Under the pieces are notes generated by a model. That model was not told where the DNA came from. It made no database searches and saw only the letters and a program-made list of their open reading frames with translations. From Pseudomonas tremae (GTDB lineage Bacteria > Pseudomonadota > Gammaproteobacteria > Pseudomonadales > Pseudomonadaceae): a DNA stretch of 64,000 nucleotides. Positions 29,961-38,171 of this stretch are shown here, one piece after another. The position numbers and the translations under genes are program-made. Every line of letters starts with the position of its first letter. Position 1 is the stretch's first letter. The DNA lies in assembly GCF_001401155.1 (NCBI RefSeq), contig NZ_LJRO01000117.1, forward strand, positions 82,715 through 146,714. Direction: 5' to 3'.

Positions 29961-30932
29961 ATGATTTTCCCCCATTTGCGTAAACTGTCAGTCGGTAAAG
30001 TACTGGTGCGCACCGTCAACGAGTTTCTCGACGACGAGATGTCCACCTATGCGTCGGCACTGGCTTATCAGATGCTGTTTTCTTTGTTCCCGTTTTTGCT
30101 GTTTCTGATCGCCTTGATCGGCTTTCTGCACCTTCCGGATTTTTTCTCCTGGCTGCGCCTGCAGTCCGAGTTTCTGTTGCCACCGCAGGCGCTCGAACAG
30201 GTCAACCCGGTTATTGATCAGTTGCAGCAGTCCAAGGGCGGTTTGCTCTCGATCGGTATCGTGATCGCCTTGTGGACAGCGTCGGCTGGCGTTCGTCTGA
30301 TGATGAGCGCCATGAACGCGGCCTACGATGTGGTCGAAGGTCGTCCCATCTGGAAGCGTTTTCCGCTGTCGATCCTGTACACCGTCGGCATTGCCGGCAT
30401 GTTGCTGGCAGCAGCGGCTTTCATGGTGCTGGGGCCTCAGGTGATGAACTGGATTGCTGCACAGGTCGGGATGGAAGAGATCATCGTGACGCTGTGGACC
30501 ATCTTGCGCTGGCCCGCGATCATTATCTTGCTGATGGTCGCCGTGGCACTGATCTACTACGTGATGCCTGACGTCAAACAAGAGTTTCGCTTTATCACAC
30601 CGGGTTCGGTATTGGCTGTGGTGGTGTGGATTGTGGCTTCGCTGGCGTTTGGTTTCTACGTCAAGACCTTCGCCGACTACAACGCCATGTATGGAAGTAT
30701 CGGTGCGATCATCGTGCTGTTGCTGTATTTCTACATCTCGGCCGCCGTGCTGCTGCTGGGCGCGGAAATGAATGCGGTGATCGAGCATATGTCTGCCGAG
30801 GGTAAGGAAGCGGGCGAGAAAGAGCCGGGCGACGGTCTGGGCGATGAGCAGGAAGAGGCGGGTGGCAAACAGCATGTTTCCGGGTTGGGGCGTGATCATT
30901 CCGTACCAATGCCCAAGGCTGAAGAAACCTGA
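29961..30932 (+). CDS. YihY/virulence factor BrkB family membrane protein
   Basis: 323 residues; six TM segments from about 35 to 265, with the family motifs STYASALAYQMLFSLFPFLL, LWTASAGVRLMMSAMNAAYD, and ADYNAMYGSIGAIIVLLLYF. A charged C-terminal tail of about 50 residues follows. Inner membrane; exact role unknown (BrkB was linked to serum resistance in Bordetella). AGAGGAAG precedes the ATG. The peptide deformylase gene follows after 46 bp and may be cotranscribed. Confidence 0.9.
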   Translation: MIFPHLRKLSVGKVLVRTVNEFLDDEMSTYASALAYQMLFSLFPFLLFLIALIGFLHLPDFFSWLRLQSEFLLPPQALEQVNPVIDQLQQSKGGLLSIGIVIALWTASAGVRLMMSAMNAAYDVVEGRPIWKRFPLSILYTVGIAGMLLAAAAFMVLGPQVMNWIAAQVGMEEIIVTLWTILRWPAIIILLMVAVALIYYVMPDVKQEFRFITPGSVLAVVVWIVASLAFGFYVKTFADYNAMYGSIGAIIVLLLYFYISAAVLLLGAEMNAVIEHMSAEGKEAGEKEPGDGLGDEQEEAGGKQHVSGLGRDHSVPMPKAEET

Positions 30933-30978
30933 TGGCCATGTATGACAAGATGGCGTTTTATGCGAAGGACCAGCAGCC

Positions 30979-31518
30979 ATGATTCGTAATATTCTCAAGA
31001 TGGGCGATGAGCGTCTGTTGCGCATCGCTCCACCTGTTCCGACAGAGATGTTCGGCAGCAGCGAACTCGAAACGCTGATTGCCGACATGTTCGAAACCAT
31101 GCACAGCGTGGGCGGCGTTGGCCTGGCGGCGCCGCAGATTGGTATCGATCTGCAACTGGTGATCTTCGGTTTCGAGCGCAGCGAACGCTATCCAGAAGCC
31201 GAGGCCGTCCCGCAGACAATCCTGCTCAACCCGCTGATTACCCCGCTTGGCCCGAACATGGAAGAGGGCTGGGAGGGGTGTCTTTCAGTGCCGGGGCTTC
31301 GCGGTATGGTTGATCGTTACCAAAGTATTCGCTATGAGGGTTTCGACCCGGATGGCCTGCCCATCGAGCGGGTTGCTCACGGCTTCCATGCGCGGGTTGT
31401 GCAACACGAATGCGATCACCTGATCGGACGCTTATACCCTTCGCGTATCACCGATTTCAGCAAGTTCGGCTTCATGGACGTGATGTTTCCGGACATGGAC
31501 CCCAATGCTGATGAATGA
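30979..31518 (+). CDS. def: peptide deformylase
   Basis: 179 residues with all three metal-site motifs: [10 protein letters not shown] (near 45), EGCLSVPG (near 99) and QHECDHLIG (near 141). Removes the formyl group from nascent proteins. Not next to fmt or a 16S methyltransferase gene, so this is probably a secondary deformylase paralogue rather than the def-fmt copy. Confidence 0.93.
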   Translation: MIRNILKMGDERLLRIAPPVPTEMFGSSELETLIADMFETMHSVGGVGLAAPQIGIDLQLVIFGFERSERYPEAEAVPQTILLNPLITPLGPNMEEGWEGCLSVPGLRGMVDRYQSIRYEGFDPDGLPIERVAHGFHARVVQHECDHLIGRLYPSRITDFSKFGFMDVMFPDMDPNADE

Positions 31519-31542
31519 CAGCGTGCTGCTCCCTTCAGCCCG

Positions 31543-31953
31543 TCAGGCTTCCCGAGACAGCGCAATCAACGCCTTGCTGCGGCTATAGCGCATCAATCGC
31601 TCGCCCAGTACTTGTGGCAAACGCTGCGCTGTTTCAAACCCCATGAGCTGATAAAACCCCAGCAAGTCAGGGTGACAGAACAACCAGACTGGCCCCGAGA
31701 GTGGCAGCAGCGCCGCCTCTATCAAGCGTTCCGCCACGGATTGGCCACGCTGTGCCGGGGCGACAAAAAGCCCCGTCAGCCAGTGGCCCTCCGCCACGGG
31801 CGAAAGGCACAAAGCCCCGACTATCTCGCCCTGCTTTGCTACCCATATATGCCCTTTGCTGGCGGGTCGCATCGACGACTGGTGTTCGCGATAGAACTTG
31901 CCCAGCAGCGGGCGACACGTATCGGGTAACAGGCAATACTGAATTTCTGACAT
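31543..31953 (-). CDS. GNAT family N-acetyltransferase
   Basis: 136 residues from the ATG at 31953; an in-frame ATG at 32007 adds 18 residues without a better RBS. GNAT core: HIWVAKQGEIVGALCLSPV, then the acetyl-CoA loop LFVAPAQRGQSVAERLIEAA and GFYQLMGFETAQRL. Substrate unknown. Convergent with the deformylase gene, divergent from the binding-protein gene. Confidence 0.82.
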   Translation of the reverse strand: MSEIQYCLLPDTCRPLLGKFYREHQSSMRPASKGHIWVAKQGEIVGALCLSPVAEGHWLTGLFVAPAQRGQSVAERLIEAALLPLSGPVWLFCHPDLLGFYQLMGFETAQRLPQVLGERLMRYSRSKALIALSREA

Positions 31954-32083
31954 CGCAAGCGAACTCGCCGGCACGGAATGGAGGGGTTGCATCATACAGA
32001 GGCTCATCTCGTTACAACTAATGACCGCGTAACGATGTCGATACTGTCAGCTATGTTTTCTTTACCCGCCATTCGAGGTGAGC

Positions 32084-33097
32084 ATGAGATCAATAACACG
32101 ACTGCTGAGCTGTTCCCTGCTGGCGCTGGGGCTGCTCGGTCCGCCAGCTATGGCGGCTGAAAAAAACGCGCCGATCCAGTTCGGCGCGCTGACCTGGGAA
32201 AGCGGCAGTCTGATTACCGAGGTATTGCGCACGCTGGTCGAAAAGGGCTACGGCTACCCGACCGACACGTTGCCCGGCAGTACCGTCAGCCTCGAAACTG
32301 CGCTGGCCAAAAATGATATTCAGGTCATCGCCGAAGAGTGGACCGGACGCAGCCCGGTATGGGTCAAGGCCGAAGCTGACGGCAAGGTTTTCGGTCTGGG
32401 CAATATCGTCAAAGGTGCGACCGAAGGCTGGTGGGTACCTGAATACGTGATCAAGGGCGATGCTGCCAAAGGCATCAAACCGATGGCGCCGGACCTGAAG
32501 TCGGTGGCTGACCTGGCCCGTTACAAGGATGTGTTCAAAGACCCGGAGTCGCCTGACAAAGGACGTTTTCTCAACAGTCCGAGCGGCTGGACCTCCGAGA
32601 TCGTCAACACCCAGAAACTCAAGGCCTATGGGCTGAGCGACAGCTTCGTCAACTTCCGTACAGGCTCGGGCGCTGCGCTGGATGCCGAGATCGGGTCGGC
32701 CATCCGCCGTGGCAAACCGGTGCTGTTCTACTACTGGTCGCCGACCCCGCTGCTGGGCAGTTACAAGCTGATCAAGCTTGAAGAACCCCCTTTCGACGCC
32801 GATGCCTGGAAAACCCTGACCGATGCCAGCAATCCTGACCCGCGCGGTTCCTCTTCGCTGGACGCCACGCTGTCTATCGGCGTGTCCGCAGCGTTCAGCA
32901 AGCAGTACCCGGAACTGGTGAGTTTCTTCAAACAAGTGGATTTCCCTATCGATCTGCTCAACCAGACGCTGGCTGAAATGAGCGAAAAACACCAGGACCC
33001 GCAAGTTGTCGCCAAGGCGTTTCTCAAGCAACACCCGGATGTCTGGAAAGCCTGGCTGCCTGCCGATGTAGCAGCGCGCGTCAGTAGCGCGTTGTAA
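32084..33097 (+). CDS. glycine betaine/proline-type ABC substrate-binding protein
   Basis: 337 residues from ATG 32084, with GAGGTG six bases upstream. Signal peptide (GPPAMAAEKN), then an OpuAC/ProX-type fold: FGALTWESGSLITEVLRTLV, GSTVSLETALAKNDIQVIAE and KPVLFYYWSPTPLLGSYKLI. Binds quaternary ammonium osmolytes in the periplasm. No permease or ATPase is adjacent, so it must share a transporter encoded elsewhere. The next gene starts 18 bases after its stop. Confidence 0.85.
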   Translation: MRSITRLLSCSLLALGLLGPPAMAAEKNAPIQFGALTWESGSLITEVLRTLVEKGYGYPTDTLPGSTVSLETALAKNDIQVIAEEWTGRSPVWVKAEADGKVFGLGNIVKGATEGWWVPEYVIKGDAAKGIKPMAPDLKSVADLARYKDVFKDPESPDKGRFLNSPSGWTSEIVNTQKLKAYGLSDSFVNFRTGSGAALDAEIGSAIRRGKPVLFYYWSPTPLLGSYKLIKLEEPPFDADAWKTLTDASNPDPRGSSSLDATLSIGVSAAFSKQYPELVSFFKQVDFPIDLLNQTLAEMSEKHQDPQVVAKAFLKQHPDVWKAWLPADVAARVSSAL

Positions 33098-33114
33098 GCA
33101 GGTAAACCGGACAT

Positions 33115-33603
33115 ATGCAAGGCTCGCGCAGGGTGTGGCATACCGGGCTGGCATTGGTTGCCTGTCTGGGGCTGGATGCCCTGCGGCCGGTGAGTGCCGA
33201 AGATGTCGACGACACGGCGCTGGCACTGGTGGAGCAGCGAAATCTGGGCGAGGGCCTGGCCTGGCTGGGTTATCAGGCCGCCTCGCGTACTGCCGCTTTT
33301 GCCGCTATGGTGAAATCGGTCGGCAGGATCGAGGCCCAGACCCTGGTGCAGAACGAACTGCGCTATTTGCAGCCTGATTACCAGAGCCAGTGGGATCGCA
33401 ATCTTGCGGCCTCTTACGCGCACTCATTCACTGCCGAGGAACTGCGCTCGCTCGATCAGGGCGAGAGTTCGCTATCACTGGCAAACAGCTTCAGAGTGAG
33501 AAATGCAAGAGTCATTGCTGATATGAAAGCTCGATCCTCTGAACTGCTCGAACAATTTGTGGCACGCGCACTGGGCAATGCTCAAATGACGCTGCAACAC
33601 TGA
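33115..33603 (+). CDS. periplasmic helical protein cotranscribed with betaine-binding protein
   Basis: 162 residues, signal peptide (ALVACLGLDALRPVSA). The mature part is helical: LAWLGYQAASRTAAFAAMV and SYAHSFTAEELRSLDQGESS, resembling DUF2059-like periplasmic proteins, though I am not sure of the family. Eighteen bases after the binding-protein gene, so almost certainly one operon; a helper role is inferred. Confidence 0.7.
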   Translation: MQGSRRVWHTGLALVACLGLDALRPVSAEDVDDTALALVEQRNLGEGLAWLGYQAASRTAAFAAMVKSVGRIEAQTLVQNELRYLQPDYQSQWDRNLAASYAHSFTAEELRSLDQGESSLSLANSFRVRNARVIADMKARSSELLEQFVARALGNAQMTLQH

Positions 33604-33637
33604 CACCTACTTAACGTTAACGACGCGAGGCAAAATC

Positions 33638-34075
33638 ATGGACGCATTCATGCGAGCGGCATTCGAAGAGGCGCAGCGTGGGCAGGAAGAGGGTGGTATT
33701 CCCATAGGTTCGGTCATCGTGCATGACGGCAAGATCATCGGTCGTGGTCGCAATCGTCGGGTGCAAAATGCCAGTGCCACGCTGCACGGTGAAATGGACG
33801 CACTGGAAAATGCCGGTCGCCAACCTGCCAGCGTGTACAGGGAGGCGGTGCTCTACACAACGCTCTCGCCTTGCGCCATGTGCAGCGGTGCGATTCTGCT
33901 CTACGGCATTCGCAAGGTCATTGTGGGCGAGAACCAGTCTTTCATGGGCGAAGAAGACTTATTGCGCTCACGAGGGGTGCAGATCGATGTACTTGATGAT
34001 GCAGCATGCAAACACATGATGCAGAACTTCATTAACAACAAGCCTGACCTGTGGAACGAAGACATCGGCGAGTAA
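33638..34075 (+). CDS. cytosine deaminase-like nucleoside deaminase (fungal FCY1 type)
   Basis: 145 residues. Zinc deaminase signature: TLHGEMDALENAG (HxE) and LYTTLSPCAMCSGAI (PCxxC). Over its whole length it parallels yeast cytosine deaminase Fcy1: EGGIPIGSVIVHDG, GRGRNRRVQNASATLHGE, YGIRKVIVGENQSF and the terminal LWNEDIGE. It is therefore probably a free-base cytosine deaminase feeding uracil salvage rather than TadA, which carries different flanking motifs. GAGG precedes the ATG. Monocistronic in appearance. Confidence 0.82.
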   Translation: MDAFMRAAFEEAQRGQEEGGIPIGSVIVHDGKIIGRGRNRRVQNASATLHGEMDALENAGRQPASVYREAVLYTTLSPCAMCSGAILLYGIRKVIVGENQSFMGEEDLLRSRGVQIDVLDDAACKHMMQNFINNKPDLWNEDIGE

Positions 34076-34209
34076 CGGCTGGTTGTCAATTGTTCCTGTA
34101 CCTGCCCTGAGTACTGCGACGCTCCGAATTTAAATCGCTGACTGCGGTTTGTGCCACTAGTGTGCCGCTAACGATGATAATCTTCTCTCATTGTCCTTAG
34201 TGCATGCAC

Positions 34210-34228
34210 ACCACGGTGGTACCGTGGT
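34210..34228 (+). promoter_or_regulatory. hairpin in the leader of the RsbQ-like gene
   Basis: ACCACGG, five bases, CCGTGGT, followed by CATTTTT and then the RBS CGGAG of the gene at 34247. Could be an operator, an attenuator-like stem or the terminator of an upstream transcript. Confidence 0.45.
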
Positions 34229-34246
34229 CATTTTTCGGAGCCCGAT

Positions 34247-35068
34247 ATGTCGGTCCAGCAGCGCAACAACGTCAACGTTATGGGTGAGGGACCGGCCACC
34301 CTGATTTTCGCTCATGGATTTGGTTGCAATCAGCACATGTGGCGGTTCATGGCCCCGCACTTTGCAGAGCGCTTCAAGGTTGTGCTGTTTGATCTGGTGG
34401 GCAGCGGTCAGTCGGATACTTCGACCTGGTTTCCGCATAAATACGCATCACTCAAGGGCTACGCGACCGACTTGCTTGAGCTGGTGAACGAGTATGCGGG
34501 CGCTGGCCCCGTCATTCATGTCGGGCATTCGGTCAGTTGCATGATTGCGGTACTCGCCGAGCTTGAATCCCCTGGCCGTTTCGACGGCCAGGTCATGGTC
34601 GGCCCGTCACCTCATTACCTCAACGACGGTGACTACGTCGGTGGCTTCACGCGGGCGGATGTAGACTCACTGCTGGAAACGCTCGAAAGCAATTATCTGG
34701 GTTGGGCCAGCACCATGGCGCCGACCCTCATGGGCACCTCGAACCCGCCTGAGCTTAGTGAAGAACTTGCCAGCAGCCTCTGCCGCACCAATGCCGAGAT
34801 TGCCAGGCAGTTCGCCCGTGTCACCTTTCTCTCCGATCATCGTGCCGATGTCGAAAAGCTCAAGACCCGAACGCTGATCCTGCAGAGTAGCGATGACCTT
34901 GTCGTGCCAGTTCAGGTGGGTGAATACCTGCATCGGGTCATCACCGACAGCACACTGCACATGATCGACAACGTCGGGCATTACCCGCACATGAGTGCGC
35001 CGCAGGAATGCATCATTGCCATGAACCAGTTTCTGGCGTTTTACGAGAGCGCCGAACATGTCGCTTGA
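34247..35068 (+). CDS. RsbQ-like alpha/beta hydrolase
   Basis: 273 residues closely patterned on Bacillus RsbQ and the plant KAI2/D14 receptors: FAHGFGCNQHMWRFMAPHF, FDLVGSGQSD, VGHSVSCMIA (Ser95), ILQSSDDLVVP and DNVGHYPHMS (His near 248), plus the family-specific NYLGWASTMAP. No signal peptide. RsbQ partners a PAS-containing RsbP phosphatase and is thought to hydrolyse a small hydrophobic signal. Here the overlapping downstream gene encodes a PAS histidine kinase instead, so a ligand-processing input to that kinase is inferred. Confidence 0.88.
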   Translation: MSVQQRNNVNVMGEGPATLIFAHGFGCNQHMWRFMAPHFAERFKVVLFDLVGSGQSDTSTWFPHKYASLKGYATDLLELVNEYAGAGPVIHVGHSVSCMIAVLAELESPGRFDGQVMVGPSPHYLNDGDYVGGFTRADVDSLLETLESNYLGWASTMAPTLMGTSNPPELSEELASSLCRTNAEIARQFARVTFLSDHRADVEKLKTRTLILQSSDDLVVPVQVGEYLHRVITDSTLHMIDNVGHYPHMSAPQECIIAMNQFLAFYESAEHVA

Positions 35069-36239
35069 ACAAGTGACTCTGCCGCTTACGGAAGACCTTT
35101 ACGAGCACGCCGCCTGCGGGCTGGTGGTGACCCTGCCGAACGGCACCATAGAGCGTGTCAACCTGACTTTTTGCCGTTGGCTGGAGCTGGAGCGCGAGGC
35201 TGTCGTGGGTCGCCGTTTTCAGGATTTGCTGAACCTTGCCGGCAAGGTCTTTTTGCAGACCCACTGGGCACCGCTGCTGCAGAGCCAGGGCTCGATCGCC
35301 GAGGTCAAGGTCGAGCTGCTGCACGCCGATGGCCACCCTGTGCCCATGATGCTCAACGCCGTGCGCCGCGAATACCCGTCCGGGTTTCTGCATGAAGTGG
35401 CGGTGTTCCTCGCCGAAGAGCGCAACAAGTACGAGCGCGAATTGTTGGCATCGCGCAAGATGGCCGAAGAGTTGTTGCAGCAGCAGATGACGGTTCAGAC
35501 CGAGCTGACTTCGGCGCGCAACCGCCTGCGTCTGGCCCATGCCGAAGCAGAGATACGCGCGATTTTTGCCGAGCAGATGATCGGCATCGTCAGCCACGAC
35601 CTGCGCAACCCGTTGGCGGCCATCAAGATGGCCGCCGGCCTCCTGGAACGTACCCCGCTGGAGTCGCGCCAGGAGCGGATTCTGGGTCACATTCACCATT
35701 CGACCGACCGTGCCGAGCGCATGATCGTCGACTTGCTGGATTTCACCCATGCCCGCGTCGGCAGCGGCATTACCGTTGTCCCTCAGTCTGTTGACCTGCA
35801 TGCGCTGATCGCTAGGGGTGTCGAGGAGTTGCGTCAGGCGTTCCCCGACCGGGTCTTGACGCACCGCAGCGAAGGTGAGGGCGCCTGTGTCGCTGACCCG
35901 GACCGTTTGCTGCAGATGCTGAGCAATCTGGTGAGCAATGCCGTCAATTACGGCGCCGATCACAGTGAGGTATTAATCACATCGTCATTCGAGACGTATC
36001 TGATCAAGCTGTCGGTGCATAACGAAGGCGAGCCCATACCAATGGAAAAGGTCGATGACCTGTATGAGCCGGTGGTTCGTGTGGTCAGTGACAGCGACGA
36101 AACCCGCACGGTTGGGCTCGGGCTGTTTATCGTGCGCGAAATCGTCCGTGCGCACCTGGGAGACGTGACGGTCAATTCTTCGGCGCAGGCCGGCACGACC
36201 TTCACTGTCGCTTTTCCGCGGCCCACTGCAAAAAGCTGA
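35058..36239 (+). CDS. PAS-domain sensor histidine kinase
   Basis: 393 residues; the start overlaps the end of the RsbQ-like gene by 11 bases, implying translational coupling. PAS domain about 10-120 (YEHAACGLVVTLPNGTIERV), coiled-coil linker 120-170, DHp with His in GIVSHDLRNPLAAIKMAAG (near 178), HATPase with N-box LSNLVSNAVNYG and G-box VGLGLFIVREIV. No TM segment, so cytoplasmic. No response regulator gene adjacent. Confidence 0.88.
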   Translation: MSLEQVTLPLTEDLYEHAACGLVVTLPNGTIERVNLTFCRWLELEREAVVGRRFQDLLNLAGKVFLQTHWAPLLQSQGSIAEVKVELLHADGHPVPMMLNAVRREYPSGFLHEVAVFLAEERNKYERELLASRKMAEELLQQQMTVQTELTSARNRLRLAHAEAEIRAIFAEQMIGIVSHDLRNPLAAIKMAAGLLERTPLESRQERILGHIHHSTDRAERMIVDLLDFTHARVGSGITVVPQSVDLHALIARGVEELRQAFPDRVLTHRSEGEGACVADPDRLLQMLSNLVSNAVNYGADHSEVLITSSFETYLIKLSVHNEGEPIPMEKVDDLYEPVVRVVSDSDETRTVGLGLFIVREIVRAHLGDVTVNSSAQAGTTFTVAFPRPTAKS

Positions 36240-36364
36240 AGTCTACGTAACCACGGCTACTCGTCGGGGCAATCTTCAAACAGGTCGATCCCTGGCGCAC
36301 AAAGACGCGTCAGGCACGTAGAATGTCGCGCTGCGCCATTACCTCCAGGCTAGACAGGTCTTAC

Positions 36365-37558
36365 ATGCGGCATTCCATTTCAAATGATGTAGCCACGATC
36401 AGCCGTATCAGCGCGGTGCCGGCTATCCTGCAAGTCATTACCGAGTCCACTGGCCTGGGCTTCGCGGCAGTGGCGCGCGTTACCGAAGACTCCTGGACGG
36501 CCTGCGCAGTCCTCGACAACCTTAATTTCGGTTTGAAGCCCGGTGGCGAGCTGGAAGTGACCAGTACGATCTGTCACGAGATACGCTCCTCTCACAAACC
36601 GGTAGTGATTGATCACGTTGCTGACGACGAGATGTTCTGCGCGCATCACACCCCGCGTCGTTACAACTTTCAGAGCTACATATCGATACCGATTTTTCTC
36701 ACGGATGGCAGCTTTTTCGGCACCATTTGCGCGCTGGACCCCAAGCCCGCCAAACTGACCGGCACGCCTATCGAGGCGATGATGGTGTCATTCGCGCGCC
36801 TTCTGGCATTGCAGATAGAGGCCGAGGAAAACATGCAGCGGGTGCAGGCCGATCTTCTGGCCGAGCGTGAGGTGGCCGAACTGCGCGATCAATTCATCGC
36901 CGTTCTGGGGCATGACCTGCGTAACCCACTGTTTGCCATCAATGCAGGTGCCGAGCTGTTGCTGCGCCGCCCGCTGGATGACAAGACCCTGCAAGTCGTC
37001 CAGCACATCCTGACCTCGGGCCAGCGTGCTTCGCAGTTAGTCGATGACGTGCTGGATTTTGCCCGTGGTCGCATGGGGCACGGCATTCCGTTGAGCATTC
37101 ACGATGCTCATGGCCTGGACAAGACGCTTGAACATGTGATCTCCGAGGTGCAGCGTGTGCATCCTGACCGGCTGATTCGCTCGAATATCGGAGCGCTCGA
37201 GCTTATTCGCTGCGACCATGAGCGAATCGCACAATTGCTGTCCAATCTGGTGTCCAACGCAATCTCTCATGGTGACGCCCAAAGCTCGGTCGAGGTGAAT
37301 GCCGGGGTGCGCGGTGATCTTTTTGTGCTCAGCGTTGCCAACCAGGGCGAGCCGATCCCCGAGTCGATGCGTTCGCAGCTTTTCCTTCCATACTCACGGC
37401 CGATTACCAACGAACCGCAGGCCGGACTGGGCTTGGGTTTGTACATTGCCAGCGAGATAGCCCGAGCTCATGGCGGCGTGCTTGAGGTGTGCTCGACGCA
37501 TGAAGGTGGCACCGTATTCACTTTCAGCATGCCGTTGAAGTCGGCCAGCGATTGCTGA
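36365..37558 (+). CDS. GAF-domain sensor histidine kinase
   Basis: 397 residues from ATG 36365 (open frame extends to 36323). GAF domain about 10-165 (STGLGFAAVARVTEDSW, SYISIPIFLTDGSFFGTICA), DHp with His in AVLGHDLRNPLFAINAGAE (near 195), HATPase with N-box LSNLVSNAISHG and G-box AGLGLGLYIASEIA. The kinase core is a clear paralogue of the preceding PAS kinase (same HDLRNPL and LSNLVSNA blocks). Cytoplasmic; no Cys in the typical bilin position was looked for in detail. No response regulator follows. Confidence 0.87.
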   Translation: MRHSISNDVATISRISAVPAILQVITESTGLGFAAVARVTEDSWTACAVLDNLNFGLKPGGELEVTSTICHEIRSSHKPVVIDHVADDEMFCAHHTPRRYNFQSYISIPIFLTDGSFFGTICALDPKPAKLTGTPIEAMMVSFARLLALQIEAEENMQRVQADLLAEREVAELRDQFIAVLGHDLRNPLFAINAGAELLLRRPLDDKTLQVVQHILTSGQRASQLVDDVLDFARGRMGHGIPLSIHDAHGLDKTLEHVISEVQRVHPDRLIRSNIGALELIRCDHERIAQLLSNLVSNAISHGDAQSSVEVNAGVRGDLFVLSVANQGEPIPESMRSQLFLPYSRPITNEPQAGLGLGLYIASEIARAHGGVLEVCSTHEGGTVFTFSMPLKSASDC

Positions 37559-37789
37559 AAACCAATGGCGCGGGATCGCCTGACGCCCTCTAAGGCCTCG
37601 CAGAACACTGCGTTTGCCGATGCCTCGCTGTTCAACATCGCCGTGCTTTGACCATCTTTGTTACAAACTCTCGCATCGCTTTACTTGCTCATCGGCATCG
37701 CCGGAACGAACCTGCAGCCTCGGTTGACATCAAAGGCCTGAGTCTCCTTCGTCGTACCCGGAGACTTCACCTGTACCCAGAGGTATGTG

Positions 37790-38110
37790 ATGAACAGTTT
37801 TGTGCGCAATCTTGTAGGCGGTGTGCTTGTGGCGTTGTCCGGAATCAGCGCCGTTCACGCTCAGACCCTGCCCAACAGCACCCTGAATAATGGCGCCAGC
37901 AGCAACCCCTACAACAGCCCGACCAAACGCTCCAACCCCAATAGCCGTCAGGGCACGGAATCGAGTACGCCACGCGCGCCCGGCCCCAATATTGCGCCAC
38001 CGGTGCGCAGGCCAACGCTGGAGAACGGCGGTATCGGTAACGGCTACCCGACGCGCCAGACCTCTCCGCGTCCCTCTGCACCGACAACCGACCCCAAACG
38101 CGGTAACTGA
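37790..38110 (+). CDS. small secreted Pro/Asn/Ser-rich protein
   Basis: 106 residues from ATG 37790 (AGAGG upstream). Signal peptide MNSFVRNLVGGVLVALSGI with cleavage after VHA; the mature part is low-complexity (NNGASSNPYNSPTKRSNPNS, APGPNIAPPVRRPTLENGG) and predicted disordered. Function unknown. Lies 61 bp before the sugar dehydrogenase gene on the same strand. Confidence 0.65.
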   Translation: MNSFVRNLVGGVLVALSGISAVHAQTLPNSTLNNGASSNPYNSPTKRSNPNSRQGTESSTPRAPGPNIAPPVRRPTLENGGIGNGYPTRQTSPRPSAPTTDPKRGN

Positions 38111-38171
38111 CTCTCTGATCACGCGCCCGCCGACCGGCGCGGCACCCGTTCAATGCATTAAGGAAATGCTC

